A stretch of DNA of 64,000 bases from Platerodrilus igneus (taxonomy: Eukaryota; Arthropoda; Insecta; Coleoptera; Lycidae). Positions 22,112 to 31,466 of this stretch are shown piece by piece. Numbering within the stretch: position 1 is the stretch's first letter; each line of letters starts with the position of its first letter. The stretch spans positions 3,021,001-3,085,000 of the forward strand of contig JARFIW010000999.1 in assembly GCA_036346225.1 (NCBI GenBank), written 5' to 3'. The position numbers and the translations under genes were made by a program. The notes under the pieces were generated by a model. The model searched no databases. It worked only from the letters and a program-made list of their open reading frames with translations, and was not told the origin of the DNA.

Positions 22112-23307
22112 TGTAAAAAGAATTAAAAAATGAGCTTTGAAGTGAAGTTATAAATATTATTTTACAAAATAATAACAAATAAAATATAACCTCAAATAAT
22201 ACAAATTTTTACAGAGCGTGTCTAGTAATACCGTATACATCCACGGCATGCTGCGTTTAATCTTTGCCTAGGAATAAGTTTATTCATGACAAATCTATAA
22301 TTATGGTCGTTATTCATGTCTCTACTTATAAATAAAAAGAATCTAAGACGCATGTACGCCTTACAATCAAACTTGCGGAAATTTTATAAAAGGAAATTAT
22401 ATATTCATTTAAATTAAAATATCTATTAAAGTTTATATTAGTTTGTACTGTTAACATTTCTCAAATAAATACGATTATCTCGAAAACTAAATGAGATATT
22501 GAAAAGTGTATAACATATTTGTAATCAGCGTAAAAACTAAACAAGGTACATACATATATTTATATATATATAGAAATTAATAAGCTCAAATAATAACTTA
22601 GACTTTTTAAGTAAAGCCCAAATGATCATTTTAAGTCGAGCTAGTAATTGAAAGAAGGAAAATATAAGGCCTTGGACAGGATTTGAACCTGCATCTCAGT
22701 TTTGCCGGAACTGTGCGTTAACCAATTGGTGGAACACTACAACTATAAGTATTTCATTATAAAATGAAATGTCTTGTAATTACTTTAGCTAAATTTATTT
22801 GATACTCGTGGTTAAAGTTTAATATTCTGCTAGCATATATTATACTATTTTTTTTATCTATTCAGTATTCAAATAGAATTGGTATGGTTGTTTGCCCAGC
22901 TAAAGATTTCATTTAATGTAAACCCTGCCACGTGGAGTTATATTAATAGGTTGTGTACTAACTAGGATAAAGGTCTTATTTTTTTACTAAAACATTGATA
23001 CATCTTAACAAATTAGAATTTGTGCTTTAATAGTCAATAATATACAAAAATATATAACTTGTCGATAGTGACAAGTGGAGATCACAATACCATAAGAGAT
23101 CGTATTAAAGCAAATGCGTTTAGAATGTACACAAACTTGCTTTCTTTTTATAACATCAATGTATATTACAATACACTACACCAGGTATATTTATCGTACT
23201 CTATACCAACTGAATTTAATCCACTCTATATCCAATACCTTTAATGGCTAAAGTGTGAGATTTTTTCCTGTTTTCCACATATAAGGAATTGAATAGTCTA
23301 GCCATTC
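22112..23307. other. Intergenic region upstream of COG8
   Basis: AT-rich, with no open frame of interest. A tRNA-like segment lies at 22668-22740 and is listed separately. The COG8 promoter should be here, but no clear core element was seen. Confidence 0.4.
22668..22740 (-). pseudogene. tRNA-like sequence (tRNA pseudogene or SINE head)
   Basis: The minus strand shows a perfect B box GGTTCAAATCC in a 4-bp T stem (CAGG/CCTG) and a perfect 5-bp anticodon stem CAGTT/AACTG with loop CCGGCAA. The D arm (CCAATTGGTTAACGC) and acceptor stem do not pair properly, and the loop lacks the usual T before the anticodon position. It is therefore more likely a relic than a working tRNA. Confidence 0.4.
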
Positions 23308-24527
23308 TTGAACGCTTCGTTACATTGCGCGGGCATAGTGCTTGCACTGCTACCCGCGCTTTTTAACGGAACCATAGACAGCGAGGACGTAGCGATGGCA
23401 CCTGACGCCGAAGTGAAGTACACCCGCAAGCGCTTCGGAGGAGGCCTGCGACGACGGCTTTACGGTGCCAAAGAAGAAGACATAGAAGCAGCCGAAGACG
23501 ACCACCGCCACCGACCTGCCGACAACGAATCGGCATGAACCGATTGCTACGCAAGAAGAAGCAACAGAAAGTATGGAGTCCGATGCCGTCAGTGCGAACC
23601 CTGCGTCGGCCCGGAGCCCCCCCGTCGTTCTTCACAAGAAGGACAAGTGGGTGGCGATTGCGGTAGAGCTCAGCCGTCGCAGACTACAGTTGATTGGAGC
23701 GCTCAACACCCAAGACAGGATTAATATCACTCCGGCGACCCTGACCGATTACCGTGGGATAACGGCTTTTCTGTCTGAGCATAGCGAAAAGTACCACACT
23801 TATCTCCTCCAGGATGACAAGCCGCTCAAGGTGGTCCTGAGGGGCATCCTGGAGAATATCGCAGCCATGGACGTTCGAACGGAACTTTTTGCACGCGGAC
23901 TTCCCGTACTCTCGTGTGCATGCCTGCACAAGGAGCGACCCAGACGAGCATTGCCCCTGGTCCTGTTCTAAATGTGTCAAGTGCGCCGGTAACCACTTTA
24001 GCGGCACCTGCCCCAAAAGCAGAGAAGTTCCTGCAGTGTCGTCAACTGCGGTAGCGCGCATCCAGCGAGCTATAGGGGATGCTCTGCATTCCCGAAGGCA
24101 AGGGTGGTAGCCAAGAAGCAACACGAGACCGCACCAAAGGCACCGGTCAGCGTCCGTCCTGTGAAGTCGACGCCGGGGGCCGCTGCTCTGGGAGCCCACT
24201 CCTACGCCAGCGTCGCCAACGGCTCGGCTAAGGCCGTTCATTTACATTTCCAATGCTCCACCCGAAGGTACTACATTGGCCAGGAGGCGAGTTTTTTGTT
24301 GCCTAGAAATTTTAAAATTTTGCCGAGCCCTTGCCGTTCCAGGCAAGGTAGGGATCTTTAACGTGCGTGACAACACTCACACACGGGGCTTGGCTAAGGC
24401 CGTCTCTACACCGACAACCAAGAGCCCTGCTCTTGCGCAAGTTGAGGAGACGCCTGCCCAGGCAGCCCAACCTACCCCCATCGGTGGTGAGGCAGCCAGT
24501 GGGACACCGTCCTGTGGGGGCGTGTAA
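23308..24527 (+). pseudogene. LINE J2 ORF1 (gag-like) remnant
   Basis: ORF1 of Jockey elements is an RNA-binding nucleocapsid-like protein. Visible here: a basic/acidic N-terminal part (23396-23540), a segment resembling the pre-CCHC domain (LKVVLRGILENIAAMDVRTEL, 23826-23890), and CCHC knuckle remnants with CVKCAGNHFSGTCPKS near 23967-24015, followed by SANAVASV-like low complexity. At least two frame changes occur (near 23560 and 23900). A SINE splits the C-terminal part at 24238-24387. Confidence 0.7.
24238..24387 (-). mobile_element. SINE 3' half (copy 4) in LINE J2
   Basis: 5'-truncated minus-strand copy flanked by a duplication of 16 bp with one mismatch, GCT(C/T)GGCTAAGGCCGT (24222-24237 and 24388-24403). 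Confidence 0.9.
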
Positions 24528-24689
24528 TGGCGTTCAATCATCAAACTCCTCGCTGGAATCGACTTCCAGAAGCTGACGGCGATTGCCAGAAAGCTGCTGC
24601 CTATAATCGCCAATACCAAAAACTTTAGCGATTTAGTCATGGGTTTAATTGCCTGCGGCAAGGATCTCAGCGAACTCTTCCATTTTAAT

Positions 24690-27100
24690 GGATAGACGTC
24701 GCGGAAATCCAGAAATCACACAGATAGCGTTCTGGAACGCGCGAGGGCTGATGGTAAAGTGATTTGAATTGCTGGAGTTTGCGTTGCGACACGACCTAGA
24801 CGTTGTCCTGGCAAACGGAACGTTCCTCGGCGTACGAGACGAGTCTAGGCTTCCCAACTGCAGGCTGTTTTACAACAATCGAGATGGCGTCGGAGGAGGC
24901 ACAGCGGCGTACGTCAAGGCAAGCCTGGAGCACTACGTGGTGGACCTGTCAGACCTAGAACGAATTGAAGCGACTGCAGTATGCATAGTACTAGAGATTT
25001 TCGGCCTTTTACGACTGATCTCGGTTTATAACCGGCCAGGTGGCGAAACGCTTAGCACGCAGAACCTGGACGCGTTGTTGGATGCGAGAGAACTTGTGAT
25101 TTTAGCAAGGGACCTCAACTCCAAACATCCGTCTTGGAACAGTCGGGTAGCGAATCGCAATGGACGCATACTTCGACAGTTTGCTGACGGACGTGAGGTC
25201 GAGGTCTTAGGACCAGCAGAACCCACTCACTGCGGCAATAGAGGCAGGTCGGATGTACAAGACGTCGCGATACTCCACCAAGTGACGCTGAATACGGAGA
25301 TCCGGGCCGTCAGCGAACTCAGTTCTGACTATAATCCGGTACTACTTCATCTCCATCAACGAAACCCGTAGGGTTTTGTGGCCGGCATTTGCCGCCCTTC
25401 TAGCGATGTCGGTCGAAGGGATGTCTAATGACATACCGACGGCTGACGCGCTGGAGGCGCAAATGGACCGCCTCGTAGAGTGCATACAGACCTCGGTCAT
25501 TACAGCCACTTCCATGAGACCGGTAGCGGATAAGAGGAATATCCTCCCTCTGCACATCCGTGACCTCATCCGGGAGAAGAACCGTGCCAGGCGTCAGTGG
25601 CAAAGAATCTGGGATCCTGCGGAACGACTCCGGTATAATCGATTGGTTGCCGAAATGTCATTAGAAATTCGACGGCACCGAAACGTGACCTGGGATGCCA
25701 GACTGAAGGACCTCTTAGCAGAGGACAACTCTCTGTGGAGGATGTCAAAAGTACTGAGGAACAAGATGTCCCCAATGCCTCCTATCCATGGCGAAACAGG
25801 CTTAGCCTATTCAGTTTCTGAGAAGGCAAAGTCTTCGCAGACAGCATGGAGCATCAGTTCGAGCCGAACTATGCTCACGCAGATCTTCGGCCTATCGAAC
25901 AGGTTCACCGCGACGTCCGACGGAGGCTAAGGGACGACGACCCTCAAGAACTTAACCCCATCACGGTTGAAAAATCAAGGACCTTATCAAGGCCTTAAGG
26001 ATCACAAAGGCTCCTGGACCGGACGGAATCTCCAACCGGGCACTGAAAGCGCTGCCGGAAAACACCCTCCGGGTGTGAACCGGAATGATCAATGCCATAT
26101 TGAGACTCCTCCACTTCCCATCCCCGTGAAAGACGGCGGACGTCGTAGTGCTCGAAAAGTAGGCAAATCTGCGACATTCCCACAGAACTACCGACCAATT
26201 AGCTTGCTGTCGGTGGTTGGGAAGATAGCAGAAGCCATTTTCCTAAGGAGACTTCAGGCAGCGATGCAGCACGACGTGATCCAGGACGAACAATTTGAGT
26301 TCTGTAAAGGGCATTCCACCGTTCACCAGATACTGCGAGTGGTGGAACACATCGCGGAAGGCTTCAACTGGCGACATTCAACAGACGCAGTGTTCCTGGA
26401 CGTGTCTAAAGCTTTCGACAAGGTTTGGCATTACGGTCTACTTTACAGATGCTGGAGTGGGGGTTACCACGCGCTCTCGACCAACTGACAAAATCCTATC
26501 TTCACGATAGATGGTTTTGCATCAGACTGGACGGAGTGCGGTTGACGAGGCGGAGAATCAGGGCTGGGGTCCCTCAAGGCTCTCTCCTCTCGCCGGCAAT
26601 CTTCAGCATCTTCGTGAACGGCCTACCAAAGACGGCAGACACCAATATGACACTATACGCCGACAACACAGCCATTCCAGCCAGGTCCTGTGCTCGGCAC
26701 CTCATTATGCAGAGACTGCAAACGGCGATGGGCGCTCTCGAGGAGTGGCTAAGACTCTGGCGAGTCGAGGTCAATCCAAAAAGGGTACGGCAGTTTTCTT
26801 CTCGAAGCGACGTCACCGACCTGGAGACGACGTCAGAGCATTCGACGAACCGATACCTTGGCGTTCAGACGTCAAGTATCTAGGGGTGATTCTTGATTCG
26901 AAGCTAACCTGGAAAGCTCACATCGAGTATGCGGCAATCAAAGTCAAAGGTGTTATGGCTCAGCTATACCCCTTGACCAATTGCCGAAGTAAGCTGAACG
27001 CTTCAAACAAGCTTAGGCTCTACCAAGCGATAACCAGACCGACGTTTGCATACGCATTAGCGGTGTGAGGTAACACAGCGGAAACGCACAAGCGGAAACT
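24690..27100 (+). pseudogene. LINE J2 ORF2 (endonuclease and reverse transcriptase) remnant
   Basis: The endonuclease part (24769-25371) shows DGVGGGTAAYVKASLEHY, LISVYNRPGG, VILARDLNSKHPSWNSR and LSSDYNPVLL. The usual GDLN is RDLN and the usual SDH is SDY, so catalytic residues are lost. RT pieces follow: 25376-25930 (linker, NKARRQWQ-type), 25967-26488 (FPQNYRPISLLSVVGKIAEA, VFLDVSKAFDKVWH), 26425-26883 (RAGVPQGSLLSPAIFSIFVN and MTLYADNTAI, so YADN instead of YADD) and 26880-27068. Frame changes occur near 25850, 25960, 26470 and 26800. It is dead in both enzymatic domains. Confidence 0.85.
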
Positions 27101-27426
27101 CTAGGTGATCCAGAACAAGGCCCTAATGGGAGTCTTTGGAGCTCCCTGGTTCATTCAAAACGCTCAGCTTCACAGAGAGGCAAATCTGCAAATCGTCAAT
27201 GAATGGCTCCGGTCGAACGCAGAGTTTTAGGGATCTCTAGAAGATCACGAAAACCAGCTCATATAAGCCCTGGGCGCGTATGAAGATGCCTTATGGCAAC
27301 GTCATAAACACCCTAGTGCGATGCTCCGGCAATGATCTTTGCTGCGATTCCATCAGACGTCTGAAAGGAATAAACTACGCGTAACGCCAAGTTTTTCCAA
27401 TTCGCGACGACGGTGAAGGACCTAGT

Positions 27427-27727
27427 AGGCGTCGCCGTGGATCAATGTAGTAAGCGTAAGACTACGGATCCCAAGGTCCCGGGTTCAAATCCCGACACGG
27501 TCGACTGCTTGAAAAATGGCAGGTGAGCATTTTTCACAAAAATTACGCACTTGTTCGGATGAGAGGTTAAATGAAGGTCCCGTGTGTGAGTGTTGTCACG
27601 CACGTTAAAGATCCCTACCTTGCCTGGAACGGCAAGGGTTCGGAAAAATTCTAAATTTCCAGGCAACAAAAAACTCGCCTCCTGGCCAATGTAGTACCTT
27701 CAGGTGGAGCATTGGAAATGTAAATGA
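27427..27727 (+). mobile_element. SINE (row copy 1), diverged head
   Basis: Starts after the first copy of ACGGTGAAGGACCTAGT (27410-27426). The tRNA-like head is diverged, whereas the body and tail are typical. It ends before the second copy of the 17-mer. Confidence 0.85.
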
Positions 27728-27744
27728 ACGGTGAAGGACCTAGT

Positions 27745-28009
27745 GACTACTACGCCCAAGGTCCCGGGTTCGAATCCCGACACGGTCCGCTTGAAAAATG
27801 TTAGGCGAGCATTTTTCACAAAAATACACCCGCGTTTGGATGAGAGGTAAAATGGAGGTCCCGTGTGTGAGTGTTGTCACGCACGTTAAAGATCCCTACC
27901 TTGCTTGGAACAGCCAGGGTTCCGCAAAATTTAAAATTTTCCAGGTAAAAAAAACTCGCTTCCTGGCCAATGTAGTACCTTCGGGTGGAGCATTGGATAA
28001 TCAAATGTA
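27745..28009 (+). mobile_element. SINE (row copy 2), 5'-truncated
   Basis: Begins at GACTACTACGCCC, lacking the first part of the head, directly after the 17-mer at 27728-27744. It runs to the tail before 28010. Confidence 0.9.
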
Positions 28010-28025
28010 AGGTGAAGCACCTAGT

Positions 28026-28320
28026 GGCGGCTCCGTGGCGTAGTGGTATGTGTGTGACTACTATGCCCAAGTTGCCGGGTTCGAATCCCGACACGGTCCG
28101 CTTGAAAAATGTTAGGCGAGCATTTTTCACAAAAGTACACCTTCGTTCGGATGAGAGGTAAAATGGAGGTCCCGTGTGTGAGTGTTGTCACGCACGTTAA
28201 AGATCCCTACCTTGCGTGGAACAGCAAGGGATCGGCAAAATTCCAAATTTTCCAGGTAAAAAAAACTCGTTTCCTGGCCAATGTAGTACCTTTGGGTGGA
28301 GCATTGGAAAACCACATGTA
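28026..28320 (+). mobile_element. SINE (row copy 3), full length
   Basis: Complete head GGCGGCTCCGTGGCGTAG through tail. It lies between the spacer copies at 28010-28025 and 28321-28334. Confidence 0.92.
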
Positions 28321-28334
28321 AGGTAAAGGACCTA

Positions 28335-28375
28335 CAATGTAGTACCTTCGGGTGGAGCATTGGAAAGTCACATGT
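28335..28375 (+). mobile_element. SINE (row copy 4), tail only
   Basis: Only the last 41 bp of the SINE (AATGTAGTACCTTCGGGTGG and following) between the spacers at 28321-28334 and 28376-28392. It is a severely 5'-truncated copy. Confidence 0.85.
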
Positions 28376-28552
28376 AAGGTGAATGACCTAGTCCAGGTAC
28401 GCTAGTCACGGGATCTCTATAAACGTCTATGACAAGGGATCTCGAGTCCGACACCAAAGTGAATTTTTAGTGGGTATGTCCTTGCTCCGGGAAGGAAGAG
28501 TCCCACACAGCGGATATAAAATCTTTTACCACTATAAAAATAAAAAAAAAAC

Positions 28553-29084
28553 ATTGTTGAAAATATTAGTATATAATAATTCCACTATTTGCATCCACAA
28601 AATTGTAGATTATTCGGTAAGATCGAATACAATAGGGTATTATAAACGGAATGGTTTTATATTTATAATTAATTTACTATGCATTATTCAGTAATTTGTA
28701 TATTTAATAGTAACAAGTTGAAAATGCAAGGCATTGTCGCAACGAACTTCCAAATGTAATTACTTTAAAACAATTTAAAGAAATTAAAATTATTTTGTTG
28801 TAATAATTATAAGTATTCAGATAAAATACAAAAATTTATGAACAACAAAAGAGACATTTTAATATATTTTATTTTATTGAATAAATATTTTAAAAGCTAT
28901 ATATTAGTTCTCATCAATAAGATAAGAATTTTTTTTTTTTATATTAATCTAATTATTTTCGGTAATCTAAATTTAAACAATGTCTATAATATTGGAATAA
29001 TTGGCATGAAATGCCATAAATTGTTCAAATATGTGTCGCATATTGATTTTAAACTTATTTAAAATTTTAATTATACCTATGGAA
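28553..29084. other. AT-rich intergenic DNA
   Basis: No gene recognised; long A/T runs. Confidence 0.4.
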
Positions 29085-29262
29085 TTTCCCGGGGGCTCGG
29101 CGTCTCCGTGGCCCGATTTTAACTGACATCAAAACTTAAGCTCTGGACACCGAGCTGAATCGATTGATGTATCACACATTGATGTCCGACCATTAAAAAG
29201 GCCTCGGACACACAGACACACAGACAAATAGATTTCATAAACGAACGAAGTTCGTTGAAAAT
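29085..29262. repeat. GC-richer block, probable dispersed-repeat fragment
   Basis: It begins with CCCGGGGGCTCGGCGTCTCC and ends with ACACAGACACACAGACAAA and the perfect palindrome AACGAAC-GAA-GTTCGTT (29240-29256). It stands out from its AT-rich flanks. No second copy was seen in this window, so the family is unknown. Confidence 0.4.
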
Positions 29263-29471
29263 TACCATAATGTGAAGGAAACTTCAAATGATGATAATAA
29301 AAGATTTGTAAACGTAAATATTCTAGGTAAGCGTCAATATAGCCACAGTAATTCTATTTCATTTTTTAACTTTATAACCTTAATTTTATAGAATTTTAAA
29401 CTTGGTTATATTTTTACATTAACTAATTGTAGGACTTCGAAGATTTTATTTAAACGAAAAAGTAAAACATC

Positions 29472-30076
29472 ATGCAGTGTGTACATAGGTTGAAACTAAT
29501 ACGTAAATTTTTTCGAAATTACAGTTATGATTTATATGAACCCGACTATTTGGAGGTAATTAACACATTATAAAGTTGATATACACTTCAAAGAGATTTC
29601 AGGCCATGAAATCCAAAATCCCTTTATATGATTTACTAAACATTCAACTTCGAGGATATGATTATTCAGTTTTAGAAAGTTTTCAGAGTTTAGTACATAG
29701 CACTGCAAAGAAATTGGATATTCCCGTGGAAGATGGTTGGTCGATTCCAGCTCAAGAACTACAAATAATGAAGTACAAACCGTATAGTAGTGTCGTTGAC
29801 GCTCAGTATAATCTTAAAATGTATCAACGTACATTACAAATATCAGATGTTTCAGGTCCCCAGGTAGGTTTAAGTAAGTACCAAATCATTGCTGAATTAT
29901 TTTTATTCAAGTTGTCGGTTTTATTAAGAGCACTAGAAAATATTACACCTCCAGGTGTTACTGCTGAAGTTGTTGCTCATGAAGATTATCATCAAGAAAT
30001 TCGTTATGTACCAGATTTAGAATTAAAGTCTCTTAAACAACAATTAGAAGATATGGGTGGATCACGGAAAAAGTAA
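29472..30076 (+). CDS. mRpL48: Mitochondrial ribosomal protein L48, two exons
   Basis: A protein of the large subunit of the mitochondrial ribosome. Exon 1 is 29472-29555 (MQCVHRLKLIRK... to EPDYLE) and exon 2 is 29603-30076, joined in phase 0 across a 47-nt GT/AG intron to give 185 residues. The N-terminus is basic and free of acidic residues for about 19 positions (KLIRKFFRNYS), as expected of a mitochondrial targeting sequence. Family landmarks follow: YEPDYLE, KIPLYDLLNIQLRGYDYSVLESFQS in the S10-like fold, and a C-terminal YVPDLELKSLKQQLED helix. The length is normal for the family. The ATG chosen is the only one that supplies the targeting region and the conserved YEPDYLE. A polyadenylation signal follows closely. 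Confidence 0.93.
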
Positions 30077-30092
30077 AATGTATATAGTTTTT

Positions 30093-30098
30093 AATAAA
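30093..30098 (+). terminator. Polyadenylation signal AATAAA of mRpL48
   Basis: AATAAA 17 nt after the stop codon, followed by a T-rich, TGT-containing stretch. Confidence 0.7.
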
Positions 30099-30419
30099 TT
30101 TTGTTGTATCTTTGCTTTATTTTATACAAAGTGATTTGAAAAACCTTGTAATACTTGATTCGAAATTCGTCATCCAAAATTATGAAGGTTTATCCTAAAA
30201 TGCTTTGTAATAGGTCCAAGGTAGCACAGTTTTTTTTTTATTCTCATACATCTTCTAAGATTGTTCGTTAATCAACCGAATATTATTTCTCGGAGTTTGT
30301 GTAAGAAGCGGAACCCTATTTGAAATTAATATGACCAGATCTTAAATAGTACCTGTTGAAGGAGAGTCAGAGCCCTATGTATGAATGCTAACAGGCATGT
30401 TAAAGGTATTAATGGTGAA

Positions 30420-30750
30420 AGGTATTAATGGTGATTATAATTGCTGTCTGGAAAAATATTCTAAATATCTAGGTATACAAACGCACTTTCCACAGTGATC
30501 CAAATTTGCAGAAATAGGCTGGTTGTTAAAAAGATTGGCAAAAGTGTGTATCCATAAAATAAATTCTTTGCAATTAAAAACAAATTCGACCTTTTCAATA
30601 AGACGTCGAGTCAGAAAAAAATAATTAAGTTCACGGTCAGTTGCAATTTTGTTCAACAATTCTTCTAGAAAGGGAACGGTTGTAAAAAAATTGTCAAACA
30701 AAATATAGTAAGGTAGTGGTTTGATTCGAGACAGTTTACACGATCAAAGA
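30420..30750 (-). pseudogene. piggyBac-type transposase fragment
   Basis: The minus strand reads LPYYILFDNFFTTVPFLEELLNK, matching the (F/D)NFFTS(I/V)PLLEEL motif of piggyBac transposases around a catalytic Asp. The frame continues to ANLDHCGKCVCIPRYLEYF, which I cannot align with confidence. No terminal inverted repeats or TTAA sites were recognised, and the rest of the transposase is missing. Confidence 0.6.
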
Positions 30751-30965
30751 AATTTTTCTGAAACATTTTTTGTTAAAATTTTTTAGCTTAAGACGATAGC
30801 ATGATGAGTGCTAAGTCGGAAAATAAACTATAAAACATTATTATTAAATTAAGCTTTACATATTTAGGCCACTGTAGAAATACAGTGCAAAAATTAAACA
30901 AAATTCCTCACCAACTACATATTTTATTTCGGTTTGTTGGACAGTATTTAATTTTGCAATTTTAC

Positions 30966-31073
30966 TGCGACTGTTTTCTTTCAATTATTATGTTACTGAT
31001 TGTCACTGCCATATTATATAAGCTTGTCTTTTAGTTTAATAAAGCCTATATTTGCGGGTTTATATTTACTACA
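30966..31073 (+). repeat. G1 5' LTR (108 bp)
   Basis: TGCGACTG...TACTACA. It holds a TATA-like TATATAAG (31015-31022) and AATAAA (31038-31043). Same length as the 3' LTR with few differences. Confidence 0.85.
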
Positions 31074-31091
31074 ATTTATTAAACTAAAAGA
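31027..31091 (+). promoter_or_regulatory. Candidate self-primer hairpin at the G1 LTR/leader junction
   Basis: TCTTTTAGTTTAATAAA (31027-31043, in the LTR) is the exact reverse complement of TTTATTAAACTAAAAGA (31075-31091, one base past the LTR end, where a primer-binding site belongs). No tRNA-type TGG site is present between the LTR and the gag ATG at 31098. Confidence 0.6.
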
Positions 31092-31097
31092 GAACGA

Positions 31098-31308
31098 ATG
31101 GACAAATATCTAAGGCCTGAACGATTTGACGGAGATACTAAATCTACGGTAGATTCTTCTTTGGAATGGTTACACTGGAAATTTACTTTCAAAAGCTTTC
31201 TGAAAGCTACCGCTACAACTGAACAACCCCTGCCCGATGAAATTCAATACAGATTACTAGTAAACCACCTATCTTCCAGTGTATACAGTAATATTAAGGA
31301 TTGCCGTG
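31098..31308 (+). pseudogene. G1 gag, N-terminal part
   Basis: The frame starts at ATG 31098 (MDKYLRPERFDGD...), with EWLHWKFTFKSFL as in Gypsy capsid proteins, and continues to NIKDCR. It is cut by the G2 insertion, whose 5-bp duplication CCGTG (31304-31308 and 37371-37375) joins this part to RDYAETI at 37374. The leader before the ATG is only 24 nt. Confidence 0.8.
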
Positions 31309-31448
31309 TGTAATGAAATGGAGGACCTCTTTTAAGGTTTTAATAAACAGTTAATTGGAGTAAACATTAAACACATTAAAACTAATGAGAGATAGGAAAG
31401 TGAATGTCTATAAACAACATCAGGCAATTAGATCATAATTATATCACA
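31309..31448 (-). repeat. G2 3' LTR (140 bp)
   Basis: The minus strand runs TGTGATATAATTATG...TTCATTACA, preceded by the purine-rich GGCAAGGGTAAA. The first 59 bp recur at 37312-37370. Confidence 0.85.
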
Positions 31449-31466
31449 TTTACCCTTGCCGATAAA

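Larger units (their letters stand above)
23308..28552 (+). mobile_element. Jockey-clade LINE J2, GC-rich, degenerate
   Basis: A clearly GC-rich block in AT-rich surroundings. ORF1 and ORF2 remnants are followed by a SINE row and then a 3' part with TGGGTATGTCCTTGCTCCGG, GAGTCCCACAC and an A-rich tail at 28532-28551. It carries a SINE fragment in ORF1. Confidence 0.8.

Noticed and set aside
27816..28360. Open frames on both strands through the SINE row (for example LHPKVLHWPGQEASFFYLENF-like)
   Set aside because: They recur only because the SINE sequence recurs; they are not conserved as protein and overlap pol III promoter-like motifs.
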